Assembly: GCA_030526935.1 (NCBI GenBank) | Contig: JAUNBY010000103.1 | Location: 1 to 9,176 of the forward strand | From: Clostridia bacterium | GTDB taxonomy: Bacteria; Bacillota; Clostridia; Christensenellales; Aristaeellaceae | Length of the DNA: 9,176 nt | Reading direction: 5' to 3' | In this document: positions 1-7,133 of the stretch, in pieces | Numbering within the stretch: position 1 is the first letter of the stretch | How the letters are laid out: each line of letters opens with the position of its first letter | Notes under the pieces: model-generated | Seen by the model: the letters and a program-made list of their open reading frames with translations, nothing else | Told to the model about the DNA's origin: nothing | Database searches by the model: none | Position numbers and translations under genes: made by a program

Positions 1-157
1 AGTGTTGGTTTGGCCGTTCCCCATGCGCCGCCCGCTGTCGGCCGCAAGCCGTGCTGATGACATACGGGCGGGCGCGCAATGCGACGCCCCTACGCAAACC
101 TTGCTTATGTTGCGCGGGTTGCGCGTATTCGCGGGTCACATTACAACGAACCCCGTA
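1..157. other. Gene-free GC-rich intergenic stretch
   Basis: No credible gene is seen here. An open frame crosses it from base 2 but has no ribosome site, and its translation is Arg/Pro-rich repeat-derived sequence. The stretch around 66-102 (CGGGCGGGCGCGCAATGCG followed by ACGCCCCTACG) looks like the intergenic REP-type modules common in Clostridia genomes. That resemblance is from memory and was not searched. TGATGACAT at 55-63 matches the core of the terminal repeat of the element that starts at 159, so this may be a decayed relative. Confidence 0.5.
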
Positions 158-233
158 GGGCAATGTCATCAACCCAAGAGTCGTAACACCCTCACGGGGG
201 AACCTCTCCGCCCGCTGCGGCGGGCACCTCTCC
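158..233 (+). repeat. 76-bp direct repeat, copy 1 (copy 2 at 9098-9173)
   Basis: By eye, these 76 bases are identical to 9098-9173. They start with GGGCAATGTCATCAACCC, pass through AGTCGTAACACCCTCACGGG, and end in the hairpin module CCGCCCGCTGCGGCGGGCACC. A second, shorter copy of the hairpin module follows directly at 242-272. Identity over this length suggests recent spread or homogenisation of the family. Confidence 0.85.
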
Positions 234-430
234 AGGGACGACCTCTCCGCCCGCTGCGGCGGGCACCTCTCCTTACAGGAGAGGCAAGGAAGAACGGCAT
301 TCCGCCTCTGCCTCTCCTGTAAGGAGAGGTGGCAGGGCGTAGCCCTGACAGAGAGGTTCCCCCGACTGGCCTCAGACCGCGCGAAGCTTCGTGACAGAGG
401 GGTTAACTCGCTTGAGTTGATGACATTGCC
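159..430. mobile_element. MITE-like non-coding element with terminal inverted repeats
   Basis: The left end reads GGCAATGTCATCAACCCAAG (159-178). The right end, on the other strand, reads GGCAATGTCATCAACTCAAG (430-411), so the 20-bp ends match at 19 positions. Both arms then carry the same modules inward. The first is an exact 13-mer GGGGGAACCTCTC (196-208 and, inverted, 351-363). Next is a small hairpin (CCCGC-tgcg-GCGGG on the left, CAGGGC-gta-GCCCTG at 333-347 on the right). Last is the ACCTCTCC edge of a central inverted repeat. It is about 270 bp with no coding capacity, which fits a non-autonomous miniature element or a composite of REP-like units. I found no clear target-site duplication, so transposition is inferred and not shown. 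Confidence 0.5.
264..331. repeat. Perfect 23-bp inverted repeat with 22-nt loop
   Basis: Bases 264-286 are the exact reverse complement of 309-331. Each arm is itself nearly palindromic, with CCTCTCCT-tac-AGGAGAGG in the left arm, so the DNA or RNA can form either one long stem or two short ones. It sits at the centre of the 159-430 element. It does not look like a terminator, because no T-run follows on either strand. Confidence 0.8.
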
Positions 431-435
431 GGAAA

Positions 436-458
436 CGCGGCGGGGCATTCCCGCCGCG
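436..458 (-). terminator. Hairpin terminator after the GH25 gene
   Basis: CGCGGCGGG (436-444) and CCCGCCGCG (450-458) form a perfect 9-bp stem with a 5-nt loop. It lies 6 bases beyond the stop codon of the minus-strand gene. On the minus strand only TTT follows the stem. On the plus strand TAATTTTTA follows, so it may act better against transcription from the left, or in both directions. Confidence 0.55.
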
Positions 459-464
459 TAATTT

Positions 465-1361
465 TTATTCCGCGTCGGAGCGCGCGTATCTGAGTATCTG
501 TCCGGGATATATCGTGGAACCCGAGAGCGCATTGTCGTCCATCAACGCCTGAACGGTGGTATCAAAGCGGCGGGCGATAGCCGTGAGCGTATCGCCGTTC
601 TGCACGACGTAAAGACCGCAACCTCCAGGCGCAGGCGTGGGAGTGGGCACAGGCGTTGGCGCAGGCGTCGGCGTCGGGCTTTGCGAAACGCGCATTTCTT
701 TCGTGAAGTAATCCAAATCGACCCGCGAATCTATTCCCGATATATGGTCGCTTCCGCCGTACTGCCAGCCCGCCCAGGCGCGCCAGTTATCGACCGGCTC
801 CGGCCTGTCTGCGCCCCAGTCGGCGACCCACAGCGGGTAAACGCCGGCGCGCGAGTCGTACCTGTCGCGGGCGGAGGAGGCGTCGGAATATATGCCGGGC
901 GTCGAGCCGGTCAGTTCCTCTATTCGCTCGAGAAACGCCAAGGCCACTTCGTTGAAGGTTTCGCGATCCAGCCTGTCGGACGGGGAAAACTCCAGCACAT
1001 GGCGCAAACGCGGGGAATAGTTTCTGGTGACCTCGTGGAAAAACTCCGCCTGTCTTTCGGCCTGTTCCGCCGTCGAAGCGGTGCAGAAATGGTAAAAGCC
1101 GAATTCAAGCCCCGCTTCCTGACAGCCGTCGGCGTTTCTCTCAAACCTGCTGTCCACATAGGAAAAGCCGAGGCTCGAACGTATATAGACCATGTCTATT
1201 CCGGAGTCCCTGACCTGATCGAAATTCACGACGTCGTTATACTGGCTTATGTCGATTCCCCTGAACAGCGGGCGGCTCGACGGCTCGAATTCATCCTGCG
1301 CCGCGGCCAATGGGCATATCGCCAGGGTCAATAATAAGGCTATGGCAAAGAACTTTTTCAT
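465..1361 (-). CDS. Secreted GH25-family lysozyme-like protein with LysM domain, altered active site
   Basis: This encodes a 298-residue exported protein with three parts. A Sec signal peptide covers residues 1-21 (KK, then a hydrophobic stretch ending AAA). A GH25 lysozyme fold covers about 33-223. A Pro/Thr-rich linker (229-245) leads to one C-terminal LysM domain (about 251-291, VVQNGDTLTAIARRF). GH25 enzymes cleave the MurNAc-GlcNAc bond of peptidoglycan, and LysM binds it. Asp37 in RGIDISQYN is the conserved first active-site Asp, and the WVADW and VDLDYF motifs are present. The usual DxE catalytic pair, however, reads Glu123-Phe-Ser125, so the acid/base glutamate is missing. It may be a wall-binding pseudoenzyme or have altered activity. 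I chose the second ATG because AGGGAGGG lies 6 nt before it but abuts the ATG at 1367. It has its own possible promoter, 80 bp after the ATPase gene, and a terminator. The family call is firm; activity is doubtful. Confidence 0.88.
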   Translation of the reverse strand: MKKFFAIALLLTLAICPLAAAQDEFEPSSRPLFRGIDISQYNDVVNFDQVRDSGIDMVYIRSSLGFSYVDSRFERNADGCQEAGLEFGFYHFCTASTAEQAERQAEFFHEVTRNYSPRLRHVLEFSPSDRLDRETFNEVALAFLERIEELTGSTPGIYSDASSARDRYDSRAGVYPLWVADWGADRPEPVDNWRAWAGWQYGGSDHISGIDSRVDLDYFTKEMRVSQSPTPTPAPTPVPTPTPAPGGCGLYVVQNGDTLTAIARRFDTTVQALMDDNALSGSTIYPGQILRYARSDAE

Positions 1362-1383
1362 TGACATCCCTCCCTCGCGTCAT

Positions 1384-1413
1384 ATTATGAAACGAAGGAG
1401 AAGTCGGTCACAA
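1384..1413 (-). promoter_or_regulatory. Possible promoter of the GH25 gene
   Basis: On the minus strand TTGTGA (1413-1408) is followed after 18 bases by CATAAT (1389-1384). The expected start lies about 16 bases before the gene's ATG, next to the AGGGAGGG ribosome site. The match to consensus is moderate, and readthrough from the ATPase gene upstream is also possible. Confidence 0.4.
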
Positions 1414-1441
1414 AGGGGATTCGCGCGTCGATAACCATGCC

Positions 1442-2968
1442 TTACCATCTTTTGGACGTGGAAAATAACCCGCGCACAAGCTCGCGGCCCAGCTGTCTAC
1501 CTATTCCGCTCAAGGCCGAATCGGTCACGCGTTTCAGGGGGCGCGCGGCTTTTTCAAGCTGTGCCTGCCTCCGCTTTTGTTCGCGTTCCATCTCTCGTTC
1601 CAGGCGCAGACGTTCCTTTTCGCGCGCCTCCGCCTCGACCCGCGCCCGTTTTTCCATATCGCGCCTTACGGCCTCCCGCTGTTCGAGCCGCGCCTGTTCC
1701 GTCAGGTGTTCGTAGGCGGATCGGCGGTCTATGGCGGTCGAATACTTGTCGTCCATTCCGCTTATGTCTATCATATGGCGTATTATTTCGGGGGAGGGCA
1801 CTCCCGCGCGGCTTTGAGGCGGCAGTATCCACACGCGCTCCACGGGCGTCGGTTGTCCTTTCGCGTCGAGACAGGATACGAGCGCCTCGCCCACGCCAAG
1901 CTGTCCTATGACCTCGCGGGCGTCAAAAGCGGGATTGACGCGAAAGGCGTCCGCCGCGGCGCGAACGGCCCTCTGGTCGGCGGGCGTGTAGGCGCGAAGC
2001 GCGTGCTGAACGCGGTTTGACAACTGTGAAAGCACGCAGTCGGGAAGGTCGCCCGGTGACTGCGTTATGAAGTACACCCCTACGCCCTTCGAGCGAATGA
2101 GCTTGGCCATCTGTTCGATCTTTTGCGTGAGGATTTTGTTTGCGTCGGAAAAGAGCAAATGCGCCTCGTCGAAGAAAAACGCTATTTTAGGCTTATCCAG
2201 ATCCCCCGCTTCCGGGAGCCTTTCAAACAATTCCGACAAAAGAAACAGCAGAAACGCCGCGTAAAGCGCCGGGTTCCGGTAAAGCCTCACGCAGTCGAGT
2301 ATGTTTATATAGCCGCGCCCGGAGGCGTCGACGCGCATCCAGTCGAATATGTCGAGCGCGGGTTCTCCGAAGAACACGTCCCCTCCCTGCTCCTCTAGCG
2401 TCAAAAGCTGCCGCCTTATGGCGTTGAGGGATTGAGCGGACATACCTCCGTAAAGCTCGCTGTACTCCGCGCGGTTTTTAATGGCGTATTGAAGCATGGA
2501 GTCAAGGTCCTTCACGTCGATGAGCAACAGCCCCTCGTCGTCGGCTATGCGGAATACTACGTTCAACACGGACTGCTGAACCTCGGTAAGGTTCATGATC
2601 TTCGACAAAAGCATCGGCCCCATGTCGGATATCGTCGTCCTAACCGCAACGCCGTTTTCGCCATAGACGTCCCAGAAGCACGTGGGAAAGCTCGTGAGCG
2701 TATATTCCCTGAAGCCCAGAAGGGCGCATCTGTCGCGCACCATTTTGGTGTCCTCGCCCGATAAGCAGACGCCGCCCAGGTCGCCTTTCACGTCCGAAAG
2801 AAATACCGGCACGCCCATCATGCTGAGCGATTCCGCCATTACCTTTACCGTCGTGGTTTTTCCCGTCCCGCTGGCTCCGGTGATAAGCCCGTGGCGGTTG
2901 GCCATCGAAGGCTCCAGATACGCCTTTGCGCCATTGATGCCTATCAGGATTTTTCCATTTTCGACCAT
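1442..2968 (-). CDS. HerA/DUF853-type P-loop ATPase (helicase HerA-like)
   Basis: This is a 508-residue cytoplasmic ATPase of the HerA/FtsK superfamily, closest by eye to the DUF853 (YjgR-like) group. The exact cellular role of that group is not established. Walker A is GASGTGKTT (31-39) and Walker B is IAFFFDEAH (262-270, Asp267-Glu268). YFITQSPGDLPDCVLSQLSN (299-318) matches the conserved motif after Walker B. LSDVKGDLGG (57-66) is also typical of DUF853. A highly charged Arg/Glu helix, probably coiled coil, spans about 420-475, followed by a basic tail. I chose the ATG at 2968 because GGGAGGGG lies 7 nt upstream. A longer frame with a TTG start at 3028 would begin inside the -35 box. No nurA or nuclease partner lies beside it, so the classic HerA-NurA end-resection pair or a HerA defence operon is not supported. 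The gene appears intact and monocistronic. Confidence 0.88.
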   Translation of the reverse strand: MVENGKILIGINGAKAYLEPSMANRHGLITGASGTGKTTTVKVMAESLSMMGVPVFLSDVKGDLGGVCLSGEDTKMVRDRCALLGFREYTLTSFPTCFWDVYGENGVAVRTTISDMGPMLLSKIMNLTEVQQSVLNVVFRIADDEGLLLIDVKDLDSMLQYAIKNRAEYSELYGGMSAQSLNAIRRQLLTLEEQGGDVFFGEPALDIFDWMRVDASGRGYINILDCVRLYRNPALYAAFLLFLLSELFERLPEAGDLDKPKIAFFFDEAHLLFSDANKILTQKIEQMAKLIRSKGVGVYFITQSPGDLPDCVLSQLSNRVQHALRAYTPADQRAVRAAADAFRVNPAFDAREVIGQLGVGEALVSCLDAKGQPTPVERVWILPPQSRAGVPSPEIIRHMIDISGMDDKYSTAIDRRSAYEHLTEQARLEQREAVRRDMEKRARVEAEAREKERLRLEREMEREQKRRQAQLEKAARPLKRVTDSALSGIGRQLGRELVRGLFSTSKRW

Positions 2969-2999
2969 ACCGTTTCCCCTCCCGGCTATTAGTATACAT

Positions 3000-3028
3000 A
3001 ATATAATTGAAACGGAGGGATTTGTCAA
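3000..3028 (-). promoter_or_regulatory. Promoter of the HerA-like ATPase gene
   Basis: On the minus strand a perfect TTGACA (3028-3023), a 17-bp spacer and TATATT (3005-3000) form a good sigma-A promoter. The predicted start lies about 25 nt before the ATG at 2968. The -35 overlaps the possible TTG codon of the longer frame, which argues against that longer start. Confidence 0.7.
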
Positions 3029-3105
3029 TTATCGCGTCCCTGGCTTTTGCGCGCCTGACTTTTTACGCCAAGTTTGATGCGGAAAAACGCTCGGCGCGGG
3101 CGGGA

Positions 3106-4857
3106 TTATTCGACGATTACGAACCGGTTTTTGCCCTCCCGTTTTGAGCGGTAGAGCGCCTCGTCTGCGCGCTTATAGGCTTGAGAGAAGGATTGGGGCG
3201 CGCTTATCAAATACGCGCCTAAGCTTATGCTTATCCTGGCGCTCGTTTCCATAATGGGGAAGTTCATTTCTTCAACCAGCCGCTCGCACTTTTTTTCAAG
3301 CGCGTCGCCGTCCACGTCCTTCAAATATACCATGAACTCATCGCCGCCGAGCCGGCCTACGACGTCCCCTGAGCGAAAGCACGAACTTAGAATGCCCGCC
3401 GCCTTTATCAAAACCTGATCGCCCGTATAATGCCCGTAGTTATCGTTTATGGACTTGAAATCATCTATGTCCAGTATAATCAGCGCGTCGCGGCGGCCGG
3501 CGGGCAACGCGCTGAGATTATCCTGGGACATGCGCTTGCACTCCGCCGCGTTGAGCAAATTGGTCAGTCCGTCGCGCTTGGCTTTATCGGTAAGCGCTTC
3601 CAGACGGGCGCGCTCGGCGCTTATGTCTATCAGCTTGCCTATGAGATATATGGGATCGTGTTCCTTCGTGCGGATGTAGGCGTATATGGCCTTATAATAC
3701 CTGCCGTCGGGCAACGACACTTCATCGATGGCGAGGCCGCGCCCAATAACGCCGTCTATATCGATCAACCCGCTTAGGTCGCTTTTGGAATACGAGCTTC
3801 GGGGATTTATTCCAAACTCATCGCGAAACTGCTTCGAAAGCATCAATTGGCCGGTATTGACGTTGTAATTGAACAGCAGGTCGCCGGAAACCTCGGCGGT
3901 GGTGACCATGAGGAGGTTTTGAAACTTAAGGCGTCGGTTGGTTCGGAAAATATACAGGGCGATAACCGTCACGCATAGCACGAAAATCGCCAATATGGTC
4001 GATATCTGTATCGCGAAGCTCTCTATAATATCGGACAGTGTGATGGGCTGTTCGGGCAAGACGCTGTTTTCGAGGATGATGCTCTGCATCTGTTGAGCGT
4101 CGATTATTGCAATGGCCTTGTTTATCGCGGAGAGGAGAAGCGGTTCCCCGTTTACTATTCCATATAAATACTGGCGAGTATCGGTGCGTATAGGCACGGT
4201 TGAGATGTTCTTAAACTCGTAATATCCAACGTAGTAGGCGAGTGAAAACTCGTTGCCGTAGCCGAAATCGGCAATGCCGTTTTCCACCAGTTGTACCGAT
4301 TCAAGCCGCGTCTCGCAATATATCACGTCCTCCTCCGCCACGCCCTGCGGAATGCCGGAACCCACTACAACCGCGCATTTCCTGCCGTCTAAATCGTTTG
4401 GATTCACTTCCTTATGGTAGAACAGTATCGTGTGCGCGGTCAAAAACGGATCAGTCAGAGGCACATCGGGGAACAGATTTTGGGCGTAGATCTTGGGTAT
4501 CATAACCACATCGGCGTCCCCGCTTTGTACCATGGCAGCCAGTTCTCGTGAGGATCTGGCGGTTAACGACATCACAAACTCTACGCCCAGTATTTGCCCT
4601 ATGCGGTTGGTGACGCTTTTGGCTATACCGGCATAATCGCCATCCTCGGTGAGCGTCACTATGGGCGCCGCGCCGTCGACGACGAGCAGCCGAATGACCG
4701 GGTTGTCGGCCAAATACGCCCTTTCCTCGCTCGTCAGCCCGGGGTCAATCGTCTCGGTTAGGGCGGGGAGCGCCGCCGCCAGGGATAGATACAGCGCAAG
4801 GCACAACCACAAAAAGAAGCGCGGACGCTTCATCACGCAATCGCCTTTCTTCATCAT
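3106..4857 (-). CDS. Membrane diguanylate cyclase with extracytoplasmic SBP3-like sensor
   Basis: This is a 583-residue signalling protein predicted to make c-di-GMP from two GTP. An N-terminal signal or anchor segment spans about 11-33. A bacterial solute-binding family 3-like domain (about 48-265) faces outside, a transmembrane helix spans about 282-304, a PAS-like domain about 320-413, and a GGDEF domain about 425-583. The cyclase looks active: RDGLTNLLN (428-436), the metal-site stretch LDIDDFKSIND (462-472) and GGDEF (504-508) are intact. The inhibitory I-site RSGD (495-498) lies exactly five residues before GGDEF, so product inhibition is expected. The sensor's ligand cannot be told from sequence; its first strand (IRLLVVDGAAPIVTL) is divergent from amino-acid binders. 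I chose the first ATG because GGAGG lies 6 nt upstream. The next ATG and the one at 4833 are alternatives. It is divergent from the flavoprotein gene, so a shared stimulus is possible but unproven. I see no convincing terminator after it. Confidence 0.9.
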   Translation of the reverse strand: MMKKGDCVMKRPRFFLWLCLALYLSLAAALPALTETIDPGLTSEERAYLADNPVIRLLVVDGAAPIVTLTEDGDYAGIAKSVTNRIGQILGVEFVMSLTARSSRELAAMVQSGDADVVMIPKIYAQNLFPDVPLTDPFLTAHTILFYHKEVNPNDLDGRKCAVVVGSGIPQGVAEEDVIYCETRLESVQLVENGIADFGYGNEFSLAYYVGYYEFKNISTVPIRTDTRQYLYGIVNGEPLLLSAINKAIAIIDAQQMQSIILENSVLPEQPITLSDIIESFAIQISTILAIFVLCVTVIALYIFRTNRRLKFQNLLMVTTAEVSGDLLFNYNVNTGQLMLSKQFRDEFGINPRSSYSKSDLSGLIDIDGVIGRGLAIDEVSLPDGRYYKAIYAYIRTKEHDPIYLIGKLIDISAERARLEALTDKAKRDGLTNLLNAAECKRMSQDNLSALPAGRRDALIILDIDDFKSINDNYGHYTGDQVLIKAAGILSSCFRSGDVVGRLGGDEFMVYLKDVDGDALEKKCERLVEEMNFPIMETSARISISLGAYLISAPQSFSQAYKRADEALYRSKREGKNRFVIVE

Positions 4858-4888
4858 CCGTCGCCTCCATTAATTACTGTAATAATAT

Positions 4889-4903
4889 ATTATACCATAT
4901 AAA
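4889..4903 (-). promoter_or_regulatory. Extended -10 promoter of the diguanylate cyclase gene
   Basis: The minus strand reads TTTATATGGTATAAT, which holds a perfect TATAAT (4894-4889) with an upstream TGn. No good -35 lies at the usual distance (TTTCTC at 17 bp), which fits an extended -10 promoter that may need an activator. The leader would be about 25 nt. The same sequence, with one base changed, lies at the kduI promoter. Confidence 0.6.
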
Positions 4904-4987
4904 TCAGTAAAGAGAAAGGGTTTTTTCATAGGTGCCTAACGGTAGCTATCGGGATAAATGTTAACGATTTTTGGTAATGATTGCTCA

Positions 4988-5016
4988 TATACAAATACCA
5001 AAATACCTGTTATAAT
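4988..5016 (+). promoter_or_regulatory. Extended -10 promoter of the flavoprotein reductase gene
   Basis: TATACA (4988-4993), a 17-bp spacer and TATAAT (5011-5016), with TG at 5008-5009, form a sigma-A promoter with an extended -10. The heptamer AAATACC occurs twice in the spacer region (4993-4999 and 5001-5007). Further upstream CGGTAGCTATCG (4940-4951) is an imperfect palindrome that could bind a regulator acting on either divergent gene. That operator idea is weak. Confidence 0.6.
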
Positions 5017-5051
5017 AATAACTATCTCAATAAGCAAGGAGTGGTGTTCGA

Positions 5052-7058
5052 ATGAATGACAGGAATCTCAATCGCAGGGACTTTCTAAAGGGCATGGCCG
5101 CGGGCGCGATAGGCATAGCCGCCGCCAACGTCGGAATTCCGGTTCTCGCCGACTCGGGTATTTACAATCCCGGCACCTATTCCGCCACGGCCAGGGGCAT
5201 GACCGAAGTTACCGTAACGATGACTTTCGACGCCAACAGCATAACCGAAGTTATAGTTGACACCTCAACCGAAACCGCCGGCATAGGTCGCGAGCTTGGC
5301 GAAAGGTTTGCCAGCGCGATACTTGAGGCGCAATCGGCGGACGTAGACGTGGTTTCCGGAGCGACTATGACAAGCAGTGGCGTCATAGAAGCCGCGAAAG
5401 CCTGTATAGCCCAGGCGAAGGGCGAAACGGTGGAGGTCGTGCAGGAAGTATCCGCAGAGCAAAACGCGGACTGGCTCGGAGAAGAACCGGTCATAGACGA
5501 TATAGCGCAGACCATCACCTCCGAGGTCATAGTCATAGGCGGCGGAACCGCGGGTCTCGAAGTGGGCGGCTCGCTCGCCGAAAAGGGCTTAAATACGCTG
5601 ATTCTCGAAATGAACTCCGACGTGAGCACGCTTCGCAACGACTGGGGCGCCATAGGCTCCAAATACCAGAAGGCCGAGGGAACCGAGGTTGACAAGCGCG
5701 CCGTTATGAATTACCACATCATGCAAAACGCGGGTCGCTTCGATCAGCGCCTTCAGAAGATATGGGCCGAGGAATCCGCCGAGGCCATCGACTGGGTAGG
5801 CGGCGTTATAGAGTCTTACGGCGGGATTATGCTGCACGAGGGCGGGTATACTCCGCAATTTGGCCCCGTTAGCATCCCCAAATTCCCCACCGGACACAGC
5901 GCGCATTTTGACAACAGCGAATATCCCGACGGCAAGAGCATATTGAAGCAGTACATTCTCGACAAGGGCGGCCAGTTCCGCTTCAATACCAAGTTCATCA
6001 AATTCGAGTATGAAGACCATAAAGTCACCGCCGCCATCGCGCAGGATACGCAGACGGGCGAATATATCCGCTTTATCGGCGAAAAGGGCATCGTCCTCGC
6101 GACCGGCGGATATCAGAACAACGAACAGATGATGCACGCCCTGCAGCCCGACACCCGCTGCCTCTACGGAATGCAGATAGGCAGCACCGTCAACGGCGAG
6201 GGCATAAAGGCCTGCCTGTGGATGGGCGCGTCCATGGACGACGTTCACAGCACGATGCTTTTCGACAGAATGGGTCTCGCGCCAAGCGAAACGCAGGCGA
6301 ACTTCACGACGATGGCGTTTTTCCAGATAGGTTCCCAGCCGTGGCTGAAGGTCAACCTCAAGGGCGAGCGATTCTTTAACGAGTCCGGCCTTTACGACTA
6401 CGCGCCCCACGCCGCCGCCGCGCAACCCGGTCGCCTGTGCGTGTCGGTGTTCGACGCGAATTACTGGCAGAATATCACCCAGTTCGAGACCATGGGCTGC
6501 TCGCGCGCCTATCCGTTCCCCAACGGAACGCCCAACGACGGCATGTACAGCTACACCCCCGAACAGTTCGAGAGCGCTATGAACGCGAGTATTGAGGCCA
6601 TGGTCGAGCAGGGAATACTGCAAAAGGCCGATACGCTCGAGGAACTGGCCGAGAAGATGAACCTTCCCGTCGACACGTTCGTCGCGACGGTAAAGCGCTA
6701 TAACGAACTGGCCGAGAAGGGCGACGACGAGGACTTCTATAAAGAAGCCTACCGCATGATACCCCTGACCACCGCTCCGTATTACGCGATTCGCAACGCC
6801 TCTCTCGCGCTTAATACCATGGACGGCATACGCATCGACACCCACAGCCGCCCGATAGACGCAAACGGCGTCGCGTTCGACGGAGTATACGTCATAGGCG
6901 ACTGCTCCGGCTCCTACTTCGCCTACAGCTATCCCAACCTCTGCACTGGCTACGCGCACGGGCGCACCTGCACCTTCGCGCGCCGCGTCGCGAGGGAGAT
7001 AAACGGCGAGGAAGTCAAAGACTACACTATCATGGCCACGCAAAACGCCAAAATCTGA
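5052..7058 (+). CDS. Tat-exported FMN_bind/FAD_binding_2 flavoprotein reductase, substrate unknown
   Basis: This is a 668-residue exported flavoprotein of the fumarate/urocanate reductase superfamily. A Tat signal (NRRDFLKG, 7-14, then a hydrophobic stretch to about 33) implies export after cofactor loading. An FMN_bind domain (about 38-124) has the ApbE-type attachment motif DVVSGATMTS (99-108), with Thr105 the likely covalent FMN site. An FAD_binding_2 domain (about 158-655) begins VIVIGGGTAGLEVGGSLAEKG and keeps Glu186 for the FAD ribose. There is no CxxCH, so electrons should come through the FMN domain and not through heme. Typical family stretches are present (NGEGIKACLWMGA at 381-393, GERFFNE at 438-444, GVYVIGDCSG at 611-620). 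Residues expected to bind fumarate appear changed: the H-T-x-G-G loop reads NTMDGI (588-593), no Arg follows the RFFNE motif, and the C-terminal NRLGG motif reads PNLCTG. The acceptor is therefore probably not fumarate. AAGGAG lies 10 nt before the ATG, a slightly long spacing. No apbE or quinol-oxidising partner is in view. Confidence 0.9.
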   Translation: MNDRNLNRRDFLKGMAAGAIGIAAANVGIPVLADSGIYNPGTYSATARGMTEVTVTMTFDANSITEVIVDTSTETAGIGRELGERFASAILEAQSADVDVVSGATMTSSGVIEAAKACIAQAKGETVEVVQEVSAEQNADWLGEEPVIDDIAQTITSEVIVIGGGTAGLEVGGSLAEKGLNTLILEMNSDVSTLRNDWGAIGSKYQKAEGTEVDKRAVMNYHIMQNAGRFDQRLQKIWAEESAEAIDWVGGVIESYGGIMLHEGGYTPQFGPVSIPKFPTGHSAHFDNSEYPDGKSILKQYILDKGGQFRFNTKFIKFEYEDHKVTAAIAQDTQTGEYIRFIGEKGIVLATGGYQNNEQMMHALQPDTRCLYGMQIGSTVNGEGIKACLWMGASMDDVHSTMLFDRMGLAPSETQANFTTMAFFQIGSQPWLKVNLKGERFFNESGLYDYAPHAAAAQPGRLCVSVFDANYWQNITQFETMGCSRAYPFPNGTPNDGMYSYTPEQFESAMNASIEAMVEQGILQKADTLEELAEKMNLPVDTFVATVKRYNELAEKGDDEDFYKEAYRMIPLTTAPYYAIRNASLALNTMDGIRIDTHSRPIDANGVAFDGVYVIGDCSGSYFAYSYPNLCTGYAHGRTCTFARRVAREINGEEVKDYTIMATQNAKI

Positions 7059-7071
7059 TTTATTAAACGCG

Positions 7072-7103
7072 GCGGCCGCCCCCGGTTATTCCGAGGCGGC
7101 CGC
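7072..7103. terminator. Bidirectional terminator between convergent genes
   Basis: GCGGCCGCC (7072-7080) and GGCGGCCGC (7095-7103) form a perfect 9-bp GC stem with a 14-nt loop, and ATTTTATAT follows on the plus strand. It begins 14 nt after the flavoprotein stop codon. On the minus strand a GTTTAATAAAT tail follows shortly after the stem, so it can also end the kduI-kduD transcript. Confidence 0.85.
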
Positions 7104-7133
7104 ATTTTATATATCAGTCGATGACTACCGGCG

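Noticed and set aside
203..272. CRISPR-like short repeats with hairpin
   Set aside because: There are only two close copies, with a spacer of 8 bases and no array. The unit is an intergenic hairpin repeat and no cas gene is present.
2..322. Open frame of 106 codons on the plus strand
   Set aside because: It runs through the repeat modules, has no ribosome site, and its Arg/Pro-rich translation is explained by repeated hairpin units.
1442..2968. HerA-like ATPase as part of an antiphage defence operon
   Set aside because: No nuclease, SIR2 or DUF4297-type partner lies beside it, and the gene has its own promoter. A housekeeping DUF853 protein is simpler.
2969..3028. Longer ATPase start at a TTG codon (3028)
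   Set aside because: The TTG is part of the TTGACA -35 box, and the ATG at 2968 has a strong ribosome site.
3060..3105. Terminator after the diguanylate cyclase gene
   Set aside because: A T-run follows the stop on the minus strand, but the stem before it is only about 3 bp.
5589..7043. Open frame of 484 codons antisense to the flavoprotein
   Set aside because: The plus-strand frame has clear FAD and Tat motifs. The antisense frame shows no recognisable motif and arises from the GC-rich codon pattern.
5052..7058. Flavocytochrome c with heme domain
   Set aside because: There is no CxxCH motif anywhere in the protein; the N-terminal domain is FMN_bind.
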